Source: Spirometra erinaceieuropaei
Taxonomy: Eukaryota > Platyhelminthes > Cestoda > Diphyllobothriidea > Diphyllobothriidae
Assembly (NCBI GenBank): GCA_902702965.1
Contig: CACRXP010000158.1
Coordinates: 828,144-892,143 of the forward strand
Reading direction: 5' to 3'
DNA: 64,000 nucleotides
Shown here: one piece after another, positions 12,492 through 22,899 of the stretch
How positions within the stretch are numbered: the first letter of the stretch is position 1
Layout of the letters: each line of letters starts with the position of its first letter
The notes under the pieces: generated by a model
Told to the model about the DNA's origin: nothing
Seen by the model: only the letters and a program-made list of their open reading frames with translations
Databases searched by the model: none
Program-made: the position numbers and the translations under genes

Positions 12492-13075
12492 TTAATTACA
12501 GGAGTTAGAAGGATCAGTTGGTTCTAGTTGGAAAGGTACTATTGCTCGACGTGTAGCATTCCATAACAGACAAACCGTCTCCAAACATGTTGCACGCTTC
12601 GCCAAATGAACCTGCATTTTCTCTGGTCGAGCAGGCTTTTTAATTCTAAAATTGAGATTTGAAAATGCAATTGCACTAGAGAACAACAAAAAGACTAAAG
12701 AAGTGCATGATTGACACTTTCGCGACTGCAGAATAATTATGGACCAACCTGACGATGCATGCGCGTTCCTCCACTGACCAGCACGACTCCTCATTGTCCA
12801 TCCCTCTGCACTCTTTAACTACTTTGACACAACCCCGGAGGTTATTGCCGACTCTCCATGCATTCTTTCCGTTTTCATCGTCTTCTGTGTAGCGTCAAGA
12901 AGCTTGGCAGACCGCTGACAGTGGGCCTTCGCACTCGGCTTCAAATCCGCCATCTCCTTCGATTCCTCACTCACTCATCGCACACTCTCCTCCTCCTCCT
13001 CCTCCTCATTCTCCTCCTCCTCCTCCTCCTCCTCCTCCTCCTCCTCTACTTCCTCCGGGTCCTCTTGCTCCTACT
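12492..13075 (-). pseudogene. LYTIEEVS-family fragment H (exon 4 only)
   Basis: Read on the minus strand from about 13075, a Glu-rich run made of GAG repeats (12986-13047) is followed by residues matching the C-terminal part of exon 4: SKEMADLKPS against TKEMTASKRD, KLLDATQKTMKTE against KILDASERKMQTE, and GQWRNAHASSGWSI against GQWKNACASAGWSM. There are stops and frame slips. The last 100 codons (12794-12492) are open and run on into the conserved downstream ORF seen at 7403-7768. No exons 1-3 are seen beside it. Its 3' flank at 12370-12490 also matches copies A-D. Confidence 0.6.
12986..13047. repeat. CTC/GAG trinucleotide tract
   Basis: Near-pure TCC repeat on the plus strand, encoding poly-Glu on the minus strand in fragment H. 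The unit-2 tract at 36463-36519 has a different length and interruptions. Confidence 0.85.
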
Positions 13076-13240
13076 TGTTTCCCTCGCCATGCCCATCATA
13101 TTTTGGTTTTTTGCTTTCCCCCGCGTCTTTTCCGTCCTCAGCGCTTTCATTATGGTAACCAACAAACTTCTGATTAAACCCGATCTATAGCAGTCTGTCG
13201 TCCAAGCTAATCACACTCGGCAAAGCGGACAATAGTGCGA

Positions 13241-14887
13241 ATGTCTGGCCTCTCTGTACATCTGCTGATGACGCCTGTTTTCGTGTTGTTCATCTGTAGA
13301 TTTTATGCATTTTCTCTTATGCATTTAATATCCTGCCTTCAACGGGGTAGGTACTTTCCTCTTTTTTTGCTTTTTATTTTTCTCAAGCAATTTAACTATC
13401 AGTAGATTCTAGATTCATGTGCCCAGATCCAGTCCATGCAATTATATATGGAAACAGTAGTTGTTCAACAGACTGCGAGCTCCTCCTCCATTTAATGCAT
13501 CGATTTAACACTCGTTGCATCGCACGTTTTAAGTTCCACGTTGATTTGTCTATTGCAACAGCAAGATATATCATTCAAGTTCTACAAATACATTCCGCCT
13601 TAAAGAAATATAATGAAATACATTTCATGGACCGCCTTCAATGCGGTAAGCGCATTTCTATTTAATGCTTATCATGTGCCTTACCCAATTGTCCAGGATT
13701 TATCTCACAAGTTGTACAAACTCATTTTGGTGGCAATATTCTGCACGGATTCCTCACGCTGATAAATGCTCTGATGAATTACATAATAAGCCTGCAACAA
13801 CGTAAGCACTTTCCTTCTTCATACCTATCACGCATCTCATAAAAGTTACCTATCAGTAGCTTAAGATTCCTATGCGCAGATCCAGTCTATGAAGTTGAAT
13901 GTGGGAACAGAGGTTGCTTAACTGACTCCATGTGCTTTTTCTACTTCAGGCGTCGATTTATCACTCGTTACATTCGTTACTTTCAGTTGTGCGTTAATCT
14001 CTTCATTACATCTCCACGATTTAATTCTCAAATTGTATAAACACAATCCAATACGCTTGCAATTATTCCCACGGATTCTCTTCAACTATGATGATTCGAG
14101 AAGGTTAGTTAATCATGTTCATGGCTTCGAATATTGCTCGTAGGTTTTCTTCAATGCAATTTTTGGCGTATTTGGCGTCTGTGCGTAAATGCTTCCCTTA
14201 TTTCAGGAATGCCTTTCGATCGACCTGCGACTGCCCAATGGAGGAAGGCAGCGAGCCGGGAATTACACCAGATGGGTCCGTCGGCGGCGAAATGGAGATG
14301 GCAAGATATGCTGAGATATCATTAGAAGCTACCTCGTCAAGAGAAAGCGATGCCTAACAGCCAAAAATTAGTAAGTGAGCCTGTTGCATGTTGTCAGCAA
14401 TGACTTGAAATTAATCGTTGAAAACGCCGAATTATGTCTTTGTCTGCAAAGTAGGTGACGCTGTGATCCATGACTGTCGACTAACGCACAAACTCTACAC
14501 AATTGAGGAGGTTTCGGGGGATGAGGAGGAGGAGAAGGGGGAGGATAAAGCTGTTGAGGACATAGAAGACGTGGACGAGGGTGTAAAGCCGACAAGTGAT
14601 GAGCTTGGCGGGGAAGCAATGAGGAGCTACGGGAGGCGAAGGCAGTGCGGGAGAGGGAGGAAGAGAAGAGTGAACGCAAGGTGGCGGCGAGCGAGGAGCA
14701 GGTGGAAGCAGGGTGGGGAGAGAAGGAAGAGAGAATAGTCCAAGAAGAACTTGGAGAGACGCGACACAATGTGGACGAGGGGAAAAAGAAGGAGGAGAGA
14801 GCGAAGGGAATGACGGAATCAAGGCACGATACGATGCTCTACTCTGCTAAGCCATTCGACGCTCCACAGAATATTATAAAATTTTAA
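13241..14887 (+). pseudogene. LYTIEEVS-family gene copy E, plus strand (nonsense and frameshift)
   Basis: Predicted exons are exon 1 13241-13346 (Met, leader MTPVFVLFICRFYAF.., donor GTAGGT), exon 2 13950-14103 (acceptor TTCAG, donor GTTAGT), exon 3 14207-14370 (acceptor TTTCAG, donor GTAAGT) and exon 4 from 14455. Exon 3 is 164 nt as in the minus-strand copies. Exon 2 is 154 nt, 21 nt shorter, which keeps frame. Exon 4 begins with THKLYTIEEVS and an acidic run. Defects are a TAA near the end of exon 3 (about 14354, Glu in copy F), a one-base frame change near 14620 after DELGGE, and a stop at 14885-14887. The C-terminal match (RRHVGQWRNA) is still readable to about 15045. Intron 1 (603 nt) contains partial duplicates of exons 1 and 2. 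Confidence 0.65.
13490..13805 (+). repeat. Exon-1/exon-2 duplicate fragments inside intron 1 of copy E
   Basis: 13500-13600 resembles exon 2 (IDF..TLICLLLLQD region), but the AG acceptor is changed. 13620-13651 ends like exon 1 (LQCG followed by GTAAGC). 13695-13757 resembles the second half of exon 2. 13764-13802 again ends like exon 1 (LQQ then GTAAGC). This looks like at least one extra round of exon 1-2 duplication that has decayed. Confidence 0.5.
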
Positions 14888-15099
14888 GGAATGCTTTCAA
14901 ACCCACAAGGCAGACATACAGTACGAGAGCCGGTATCAGCTTCTGCAGACGTGTCACAGCAGTTAACGAGAGCCGAGAAATGAACAATGAGACGGCATGT
15001 TGGTCAGTGGAGGAACGCGGTTCATGGCTTGGAAAATTCTTTGTAGGTTTTATAAATGTAATGACTGGCAGTTTTGACGTCTATTCAAAAACGATTTAC

Positions 15100-15694
15100 C
15101 TATTTCAGTAGACGTAAACACCTCAATTTCACAGTCGCCATAACAATCAGGTGTACATACTGCTTCGCTGTCTTCCACGATTTGACAGTCGCTTGTCGAT
15201 CTGACGGCACATCTGATATAAAATAACCCTTTAGGAAAAGACGACAAATCTGCCTAGCACGCATAAATAAGTGCCCAGCCGTTAACCGGGTTAACTAAAT
15301 TTCTGGAAATGGCATACTCGTAGGAAATCCGTGCAGAAATTTATTAAAGTATTGAACTGTATTTGTTGGTTACCAAATTGCGTTCGCACAACTTATAAGT
15401 TAAATCCTGGAGTTCTAATAACAAAATCAACGCAAAACTTAGAGCAGCCATTGTAACGGAGGTAAAATCGATGCCCGCAATGTACATGGACTCTGTTAAG
15501 CGACCTCTGTTTCCTCATTTAACTGGATGGAACAGGACTCTTAGAACTACTGATAGTTAAATTTTGATAGGCAGAGGAAAAGCATACAAATGAAGGCGCT
15601 TACCCTGTTGTAGGCAGAGTACGAAATGCATAGTAGCATTGTTAAGGATGTTGGATAATACGCTTCAAACTAAAAGCACGCTAACACGCGTCAT
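15100..15694 (-). pseudogene. LYTIEEVS-family copy G, decayed, tail-to-tail with copy E
   Basis: On the minus strand, exon 1 is 15694-15604 (Met-Thr-Arg.., donor GTAAGC) with TGA at codon 10 in place of the leader's Cys. An exon 2 match starts at 15474 (IDFTSVTMAALSFALILLL), but its acceptor AG is lost and a stop follows at about 15344. Exon 3 is recognisable from 15212 (RSTSDCQIVEDSE.., matching RSTCDCPMEEGSE of copy E) to about 15100. No exon 4 is found. It faces copy E across about 60 bp, making an inverted pair. Confidence 0.55.
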
Positions 15695-15699
15695 CAGCA

Positions 15700-16990
15700 G
15701 ATGTTCACTGAGCCGAAAGATTCGCGCTATTGTCTGCTGTGCTGAGTGTGCTGCGTTTGAATGTCTGACTGGTATCGATCGTGCACAAGCCGAAGTTGAT
15801 TGGCAAGCGTAGGAGTGCGGAATTCGTACCTGCGTACCCAAGGGAAGAAACTCGGTTTCCTAGCTGTTTTTTAATCCTAAGTAGGGCATTTTATTGCTAA
15901 ACCAGCCTCATGTACATTCGCGGGCTCTAAGCACATGAATGACAGTCAGTCAAATTCTAAATGGGAAAGCTCTACTTCGCGAATGAATAGTTTTTCTGCG
16001 ATTGTTGTCGAGATAGCTTCCAAATACTAAGCGTATGCTTCTGAATTTTCCATAACAAATGTCATTTTAGTATAAAGCCGGTGAAATGAAACTGTACTTT
16101 GTGTACCGCACTGGGGATTTTAGATTAGGATCCTGACCGTGTGTCCCTATCACTTAGTGTGGCAAATCGTCACCTTACATCATCTTACCCTAAGCAACAG
16201 TTTTTTTAACTATTCTGCATGTGGACTTCGATTAATACTGGCATAAAACGTGTTTTATCTCGTGGGAAATTTGTCAAAATTCTTGGCATGGATTTGGGGA
16301 CGCAGATGTTTGATGTCATCTTTTTATGTTCAGTTATCGACGGCAGTTTTCTCTTCTACAAAATATCTGTGGGTACTAAAGATACTGCCAACGCTCTTGT
16401 CAAATTTTAGTTGCTTACCCTCCTGCGTCTTCTATTTCCAATTGACGTTTAACGGAGAGATAATCATTGAAGTATTCGCTTTGGGTTCACATAAAAGCAC
16501 AAGGAGAAGCCTGGGTATGCAAAACATCAGCGAGACCCGGTTGCGGTTATCTAGCACCCTTGTTATCAGTCTGGCAAAAATCTGCAAAATTTCATATTCG
16601 TTGATAGTTACTGAATTTATTAGGTGAAGCATGTACATTGTGAGATGCGAATTATAACTGACTGGAGCGCTGGATTCATAAGGCTCGTAGATATGCTTTT
16701 GTGGAGTAGGTGACTTAAAGTTCGTACGCGTGCATTTTGTCTTTTTATTGTATTTGGAGCTTCTTTTTCACAAATGCCGCTTTTAATGACATATTACAGT
16801 TCCTTATATGGTCAATAAACCACGTCCAGGGCAACCATTCTGAGTTAACTCTACTACTTAATTAATTTTGCAGACACTTCTCCTCGTGAAAATATTTATT
16901 TACGCTCCGTCTGGCGTTCTAAGTAAATTACAGGAAGAGTGCGGCAGAGAGCGGTTAGCAAATGTGGGGCAGGTCTTGACGTAGGTCTAG
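15700..16990. other. No gene recognised
   Basis: 15700-15860 matches the upstream flank of family copies (minus sense). The rest holds small ORFs on both strands (16219-16410, 16250-16627) with no recognisable motif. From 15361 onward no difference from unit 2 was seen. Confidence 0.45.
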
Positions 16991-18440
16991 ATCCAGGATG
17001 CGATTAGGCACTCCTCTCGATTCGTACGTACATACATCCAGTGTTGCGCAAATACACATTTGTCATAAAATTCGACGCCCTAAAACAACTGTATTTGCGA
17101 CTGATCGGGTGGTCGCTATTGAAATGCAGTATTTGCGTCGTATTTGTAGCTTTCCTGAACCCTTTGTTTTTTTAGGCCACCACAATCTTTGCGGCAGACG
17201 AGGACATCCAGGAAGGCCAGCTGGTTGTTTTCCTCCCTCTCCATCGTAAATTGAATGTCCGGGAAGACGGCGTTGAGATGTTCTTTGAATGTCAGCACCT
17301 GATCCCGTTCGATGACGACAAAGGTGTCATCCACACACCAAGCCCAGAAATTCGGACTGTGGTTTCGGAAAACCAGCGAATCCAGGCGTTATAGGACCGC
17401 CTCGGCTATGAGCCCCGAAATCGGCGAACACATTGGCGTTCCCTTCACCTGCTCGTAGATTCTTCTGTCAAACGTAAAGTACGTGTCGAGACAGAACTTC
17501 AGGAGCTGGGTGATTTGGGCGTTTCCGAGGCGATTCTCCGTTTCGTCGTTTTTCGCTCGTAGGAATTGTTCGATGGCCACGACTGTCAGATCCTGCGTAA
17601 TAGAAGTAAAAAGGGACGTGACATCAAAGGAAACCATGAAATCGCTTGACAGGAGACTTACTCCTTTAAGTTTCTCCAAGAATTGCGTTGACGAGGTGAC
17701 TATGGTGTTCGAATCGGAGGTCAGAATCTTGAGACGTTGGAACAGCCACTTTGCCAGTCCGTGGGTTGGAGTGCCCTTTAGTGATACGATAGGCCGGAGA
17801 GGAGTGCCCTCTTTGTTCACTTTTGGAAGAATGTAGAATCGCGCTAGGGCCGAGTTTGTGCTCTCTCCATGCGTCGGTCGATTGGCGATATCGCACCTGA
17901 GTTCTCCATTGCCAACAGCGTCGCGTTAATCTCGCATGTCAGAGTTTTTATGGGGTTGGATTTGCATGGGACGTAGGACCGACGACCCTACAACAAGCTT
18001 TCGGCTTTTTGATTGTAGACTGTCCTGTCCAATACGACTGTTGAACGTCCCTTGTCCGCAGGCACGATAACGATGTCGTTGTCGGCCCCAGTTCCTTAAG
18101 TGCACCGCGCTTGACCTTGGAATGCACGTCGCGTGGCCTGTGAGCCATGAGGAGGGAGAACACTTGGTGTCGAATTAGATTTTTCGTTTCGTCTATCGCT
18201 CCCGCCTGGCAGAGGATTGATTCCACTGCTGCAATCATGTTGGCAGGTTTGGCATCGGCTGTGTTGAATGAAGCCTCATGATGTAAAAACAGCATTTGAT
18301 CCTCCGTCAGCTCCTTTGACAACACGTTGGGCGCCAGTTTCTCGTTCTTGGATGATATTGGAGCAGGCAGCTTACGAAGTTTGCTCTCTAGGGCTACCTC
18401 GCGTATTGCTTTCTGGCGGTTATTTTGCACACTTGCCATA
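16990..18440 (-). pseudogene. Penelope-like element reverse transcriptase (PLE-1), unit 1
   Basis: Reads on the minus strand from Met at 18439. The N-terminal part includes SKELTEDQMLFLHHEASF, NMIAAVESIL and a MAHRPR region. A frame change near 18090 leads to VPADKGRSTVVLDR, and another change leads to the RT core at 17820-17389: LRPIVSLKGTP, SFDVTSLFTSI (about 17600-17632), and GTPMCSPISG (about 17411-17440; Gly is usual at the Cys position). A TAA ends that frame after AEAVL. The next frame holds WCVDDTFVVI (about 17310-17340) and QLAFLDVLVCR. These motifs are diagnostic of PLE reverse transcriptases. The GIY-YIG domain expected downstream is missing, so this copy is truncated. The same lesions appear in unit 2. 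Confidence 0.85.
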
Positions 18441-18949
18441 CTACAGTCCTGCTATAGTTAATCATTCGCGACCGCAGCAACTTTCCGTTCGTTGCAATTG
18501 TTGATGGACAAGGGGGCAGTAAAACATGATTTAGGCAGCTCCCGGCTAACGCGGCTGTCGCGCCTTGGAAGGATTTCGCCCGCTTGAAGCAGAATGAGCA
18601 GTCAACTGTGAGTTATCGTCATTCGTCGTCACTGCTGCGGCGTGCTTAGCCATCCGCGTACAAAGTAATCTCTCGTTTTCTCCGATGTTGACGCTATGTC
18701 TGCACCTGCACCAGATCTGAACCGCTTCCTGGATCTTGCCTGTTCTCCTTTATTGACAATCATTTTGGACCCGATGTGCTCCGATCGGCTCGACAGTGGA
18801 AAGATTTACCTTTCGGAAGTCATCTACATATGCGCAGCTTCGGTTTCAGCATAGGTTTCTCAACAATAATGTGTTATCCAAGTGTGCTCCCTACATAACC
18901 TAGATTAACACAGAGCTGGCGCGACGTGCAGTATCCCAGCACGACAGAC

Positions 18950-19394
18950 GAGGGATCCGAGTGCTTCTTGAGGACTATCACTCAAGGGTTCGCAAATACT
19001 GTCAAGGTATTGAGCAAGAGCAGAAAAGATGGCGCGAGTGCATGGACGAGAACGATACGAAACTGCTTCAAAAGCGTGTGACCGAACAAAAATGCGAATA
19101 AAGAGAGAAAACAATGTCACACTAGAGAACAAATTTTGTAAGGTCCCTACATCAACGTCATCTAAGAACAACAAACTGATGCAGAGACTGTACACAAAGA
19201 AGCTGGCAGAGGAACATATGCAGGTTTTATGGCATGAGGCCTCATTTAAGGCAGCTGTTGCCAAGCCTGCCAAGATGATTGCACCAGTGGAGTCAATCCT
19301 ACACAAGACGGATGAGACAGAGCTAAATTGTGGGTTCGGTATACAGATTATACCTGCGTCTTTATCGAAAGGGATCCGGGTAGATAGTCTGTGA
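18950..19394 (+). pseudogene. PLE N-terminal fragment, opposite orientation
   Basis: Plus-strand reading resembles the N-terminal part of PLE-1: STSSKNNKL with HEASFKAAVAKPAKM and APVESIL match SSKNEKL, HEASFNTADAKPANM and AAVESIL. A preceding frame reads LLEDYHSRVRKYCQ. It lies head to head with PLE-1 (start at 18439) and stops being PLE-like near 19325. The following 19340-19620 resembles 22860-23030, the 3' region beyond the PLE-2 endonuclease, so two PLE pieces are fused. Confidence 0.6.
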
Positions 19395-19818
19395 ACACTG
19401 ATGTGCGATATGAATCAAGGGTATTGCATTGCTGAATTTTCTGGCAGCTTGGTCAGCTGCCAAATATCAAGGTGTTTAGTGCAAAAATCAATCAGAATTT
19501 TGAATGAGTGGTCGAATTATTTTGTCTTGAGATGATAAATTTTTTCTTCTTCTACTGACTTGGCCCTCGTACCGTCGTTTCTTGAATGTTGGTGGTCTCC
19601 TTTGACGTCAAGCGCTTCGCGCGCTGCAATGCGCCGTTGTGATAATCATATGCTCAGTTACGTTGATTGTGCACCCTCGCGACAGAAACTGAAATCTTTT
19701 CGTTGAAAGGCTAAATATCCCTTAACGGAAAATGAACTCAGTTATCTGGGACGGAGCATACGCCGACCACGATCACAGAAAGTGTGTCGGAAATGTAAAA
19801 CAATCTTACATGTCTCGC

Positions 19819-20640
19819 CTAATACACCGTCCGCATCCGGTGTCGAGCCGAAGTCATGAAGCCTGACGGCTGTAGATAGCATATCTCGGTGCACCACACT
19901 AGCTTGAGATAGCTTTCCAATTCACTACTATATAATATCTTACTCATAGGATTCCGTATGTTGTCAGAGGGTAAAGAGGAGGTAGTCACACCAGAGAGTA
20001 ACGGCGGCATAGATGGAGTTTCTGGTTATTTTAGCAGCCTGTGCGGCTACCAAGGCCGATTTTTGCGTTCGTTCTATGGAATCGCAACCCTTGCATCAAG
20101 CGCTATTACTTCGACACACCACTGCTTCGCTTCTTCTTCTTCTTCGTCTTCTTCTTCTTCTTCTTCTTCTTCTTCTTCTTCTTCTTCTTCTTCCTCCTCT
20201 CCCTCCTGCTCCTTATCCCTTTCCTCCTGCCCACTTCGTCACTTTCTTATTTCTCTTCCTGGTCTCTTCCCGTTTTCCGGTTCCTCTCTCCCTCCTTCCT
20301 CCTCAACGTTCCACTTATCCTGCCTCTCCCTCTTCTTCTTCTTTTTCTTCTTCATCTTCTTCTTCCTTAGCTTCTTTCTATTCGTTTTTCCTATCCCTCC
20401 TCATCTTCTTTTTTCGCAATCTCCTCCTTCTTTCACTTCTTCTACATTTTCTCCACTATTACTCCCCCCATTACACAGCTGCTATTGCAATTTGTAGGCT
20501 GCATGTGCAACCCCAAAATTTTACTATTTTCTCGGATAGACCCCGTTGTATTCTCTTCAGTCCTGCACATTGAATTCTACATTGCAGAAACATGATCCAT
20601 TGTCGGCTTCAAGATCTTACCTAAGTGTTTTTATCTGTAG
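19819..20640. other. Pyrimidine-rich tract (Glu/Lys-rich on the minus strand)
   Basis: A TTC/TCC-dominated stretch with a (TTC)n core at 20131-20200. Plus-strand ORFs (19958-20497, 20013-20573) are Ser-, Leu- and Phe-rich artefacts of the repeat. On the minus strand it would be Glu/Lys/Arg-rich, with stops. Composition resembles exon 4 of the LYTIEEVS family, but I see neither the LYTIEEVS motif nor the KILDASERK motif, so I do not assign it to the family. Confidence 0.6.
20131..20200. repeat. (TTC)n microsatellite
   Basis: Nearly perfect TTC repeat with one GTC interruption. The unit-2 counterpart (43522-43600) has a different length and interruptions. Confidence 0.9.
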
Positions 20641-21700
20641 ATAAACTATGAAGAGCAATGGCATTGAAACTTGTAAGACTCATACTGTTTTTGATTGTCG
20701 GTTCAATACCGATGTATTCTCTGTAAGTTTTTATGGAGTCTACGATTTACAAAAGCTTAGGTTTGTATATCAATTCGAAGATTGAAATGCCTATTACGTC
20801 TGAGTTTCATCCTTGGTCGAAAGACATTTAAAAACTTCTTAACTGAAAATTTCCCATTTTCAGCAGTTAAGCCAGAAGCCTACGAACAAAATTACAATTG
20901 TTCTGAGTCCTCGGCCAGTAAAAGACTTAAAGAAGGTTCTTTAACTTATTTATATTCATCAAAGGCAGCATCTAATTTACAATGCTTGGGACTTCATAAA
21001 GGAACACGTAAAATTAATTATACGTCCACAGCGCATACAGGGCAGTAGAGATTTCAGGCGTTATAATATGAAATTAAGGGGTTGGACAATTAAATGCCCG
21101 TCTATTTAATTGCGGATAACGCTGCGTTCCTAAAATTCTCGTTTCGCAGACGCATTACCAAAATGTTTCGTGTGACTGATCTCTCATTTGCAAAAGTTGA
21201 AGAAGAATTGCGACCGATTTATCTATTGATGTTAACATTTGGGCAGAAAATTTACGGAATTGAAGTTTGCCTTGTCACTCATCTTGAGCTGGAAACCACT
21301 TAGCAATTTACCGAATAACGCAGAAGGATAGACTAAGACCTTTTGACTACAATGAGGGGTACATTCAATAGACAATGTGATATAAAAATAAAGGCCAGTT
21401 TAACCTAGATTAGGCACCGTGGGAAAAGGAAATCTTAGTGACACAAAGGCAGTCATCATAGCATTTCATTCTTCGCGGAAAATAGCTTCAGAGCCCCTGG
21501 CCTAGAGTGTGAGCATAAATTGTGGCTACTTTCGCAGAAAAGACGGAATTTTAAGATGTCAAACGCATTAAACTGGTGAGCAGGATTTTATGCGACGATG
21601 TTTTCGTAAGCAGGATACTGCGGTAATTAAGAGTAATCTTAAAGACCAACCAGACGGGCTGCTGATTTCGTGTCGAGTGCTCTCGGTCAAGGCTTCTGCC
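20640..21700 (+). repeat. Inverted copy of repeat X, unit 1
   Basis: Plus-strand sequence here matches the reverse complement of 5540-6680: the start NGIETCKTHTVFDC against NGIGNCGTHTAFGC, and the block around 21410-21610 against 5750-5970. The spacing is about 14 kb. A plausible exon (acceptor TTTTCAG at about 20862) reads AVKPEAYEQNYNCSESS.. to a stop at 21048. It is kept in unit 2 with two amino-acid changes. Confidence 0.6.
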
Positions 21701-22400
21701 TCATTGGGTAAATGGCTAAGTGGTTTTTAGCACACGATGGGTGACCAATCATCCTTCAATATTGTCACATTTTTTGCTCAAATACTGATATCGATAGAAA
21801 AGTGGGCCACATAAATGTTTCATATTTTCCAAGAGAAGGATCAGTCACGCGAAACATTTGAGTAATAGTTCTGTAAAAGAAGAATTTTGGGACGCAATAT
21901 TATTTGCTATTTAATAGACGAAAAGTTAAAGATCAAACCCCTTAATGTCATGTTATACCGCCTGATCTCTCTACTGTCCTGTATGCGCCGTGGACGCATA
22001 ACTAGTTTTTCGTGTTCCTCTAAGAAGTGTCAAACATTTATAATTAAAGACAAAGCAAACTTCAATACTGTTAAGTTTACTTCGCAAGTTTAGTGACCAA
22101 TAGATAAATCGGCCACATAGCTTTTTCATATTTTCCAAATGAGAGATCAGTCACACGAAACATTTATGTAATCGGTCCGTAAAACAAGAGTTTTAGGAAC
22201 GCAACATTATCCACTAATAATATGCGGGCAGTTAATTGTCCAACCCCTTAATTTCCTGTTATACCGCCTGAAATCTCTACTGTCCTGTATGCACCGTGGA
22301 CGCTTAATTAGTTTTAAGTGTTCCTTTTTTAACTCCCAAACATTCATAAATATAGACTACCTTTGATGGTTACGAATAGGTACCGGGAGGACATTACGCT
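21700..22400 (+). repeat. Direct repeats related to 6020-6380
   Basis: Two successive copies (about 21700-22080 and 22090-22390) resemble 6020-6380 in the same orientation. Each carries a version of CTGTATGCGCCGTGGACGC. Short ORFs within are not supported as genes. Confidence 0.5.
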
Positions 22401-22561
22401 TGTGGATGGATTGCGGGCCTGACAAGCCATCATTGCTTCAATTACGACATCATGACGGATCGCGAGAACTGTTTATTATATTATTTATGTGGTGCCGTGG
22501 CAACAGCGTGCTTCATTTACTGCAGTCTTTGTGCTTCAACTACCTTTACCCGCAGAAGTCT

Positions 22562-22592
22562 CTGATGATGGGTTCGAGTAAGAATCAGAAAC
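22562..22592 (+). ncRNA. Hammerhead-ribozyme-like core (PLE-associated)
   Basis: CTGATGA, a hairpin (GGTTC..GAATC), then GAAAC. This is the order of the conserved hammerhead core around stem II. PLEs are known to carry hammerhead motifs. I could not define a convincing stem I, so activity is uncertain. A sister copy lies at 45641. Confidence 0.4.
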
Positions 22593-22899
22593 GCCAGGAA
22601 AAAGAGGTTTTTTGTTCTGGCGATCACATTTACTTCCTCTTCTGACCGGCATTCTGTAACTTTCACATTCTCTTCGATTTGAAGATGATTACATTTGTTT
22701 TCTCTTACGGTGTCGAGAATCTTGTATTTTCTGTTCTAAATGCTTAATAAACTCATTTTGTCAAGGTTACCAGCACTGCTGTCCAATTAAAAAGCTGCTC
22801 AGCGTTTGGCAGATTTGTTTCTCACCTGTATGATTTACACCATGTTGGCCAACGAAAGAGATCCGGGTCGATAATTTTAGAAAATTGAAGGGCACACCG

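Larger units (their letters stand above)
15361..18821. repeat. Tract with no visible difference from 38754-42214
   Basis: Flanking unit-1 and unit-2 sequences differ by several percent, with indels. Between a cluster of differences at 15265-15360 and an A/G difference at 18822, every line I compared is the same, including disabled PLE frames. The offset is a constant 23393. Confidence 0.8.

Noticed and set aside
13241..14887. Schistosome-type micro-exon gene (MEG)
   Set aside because: Exons of 118-175 nt plus a long last exon are far larger than micro-exons (under about 36 nt). Only the secreted-looking, multi-exon nature is similar.
17483..17836. Plus-strand ORF over PLE-1 (also 40876-41229)
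   Set aside because: Shadow of the minus-strand RT frame.
19958..20573. Long Ser-, Leu- and Phe-rich ORFs (also 43351-44001 and 43406-43903)
   Set aside because: Generated by the TTC/TCC repeat. No splice context, and composition follows the repeat.
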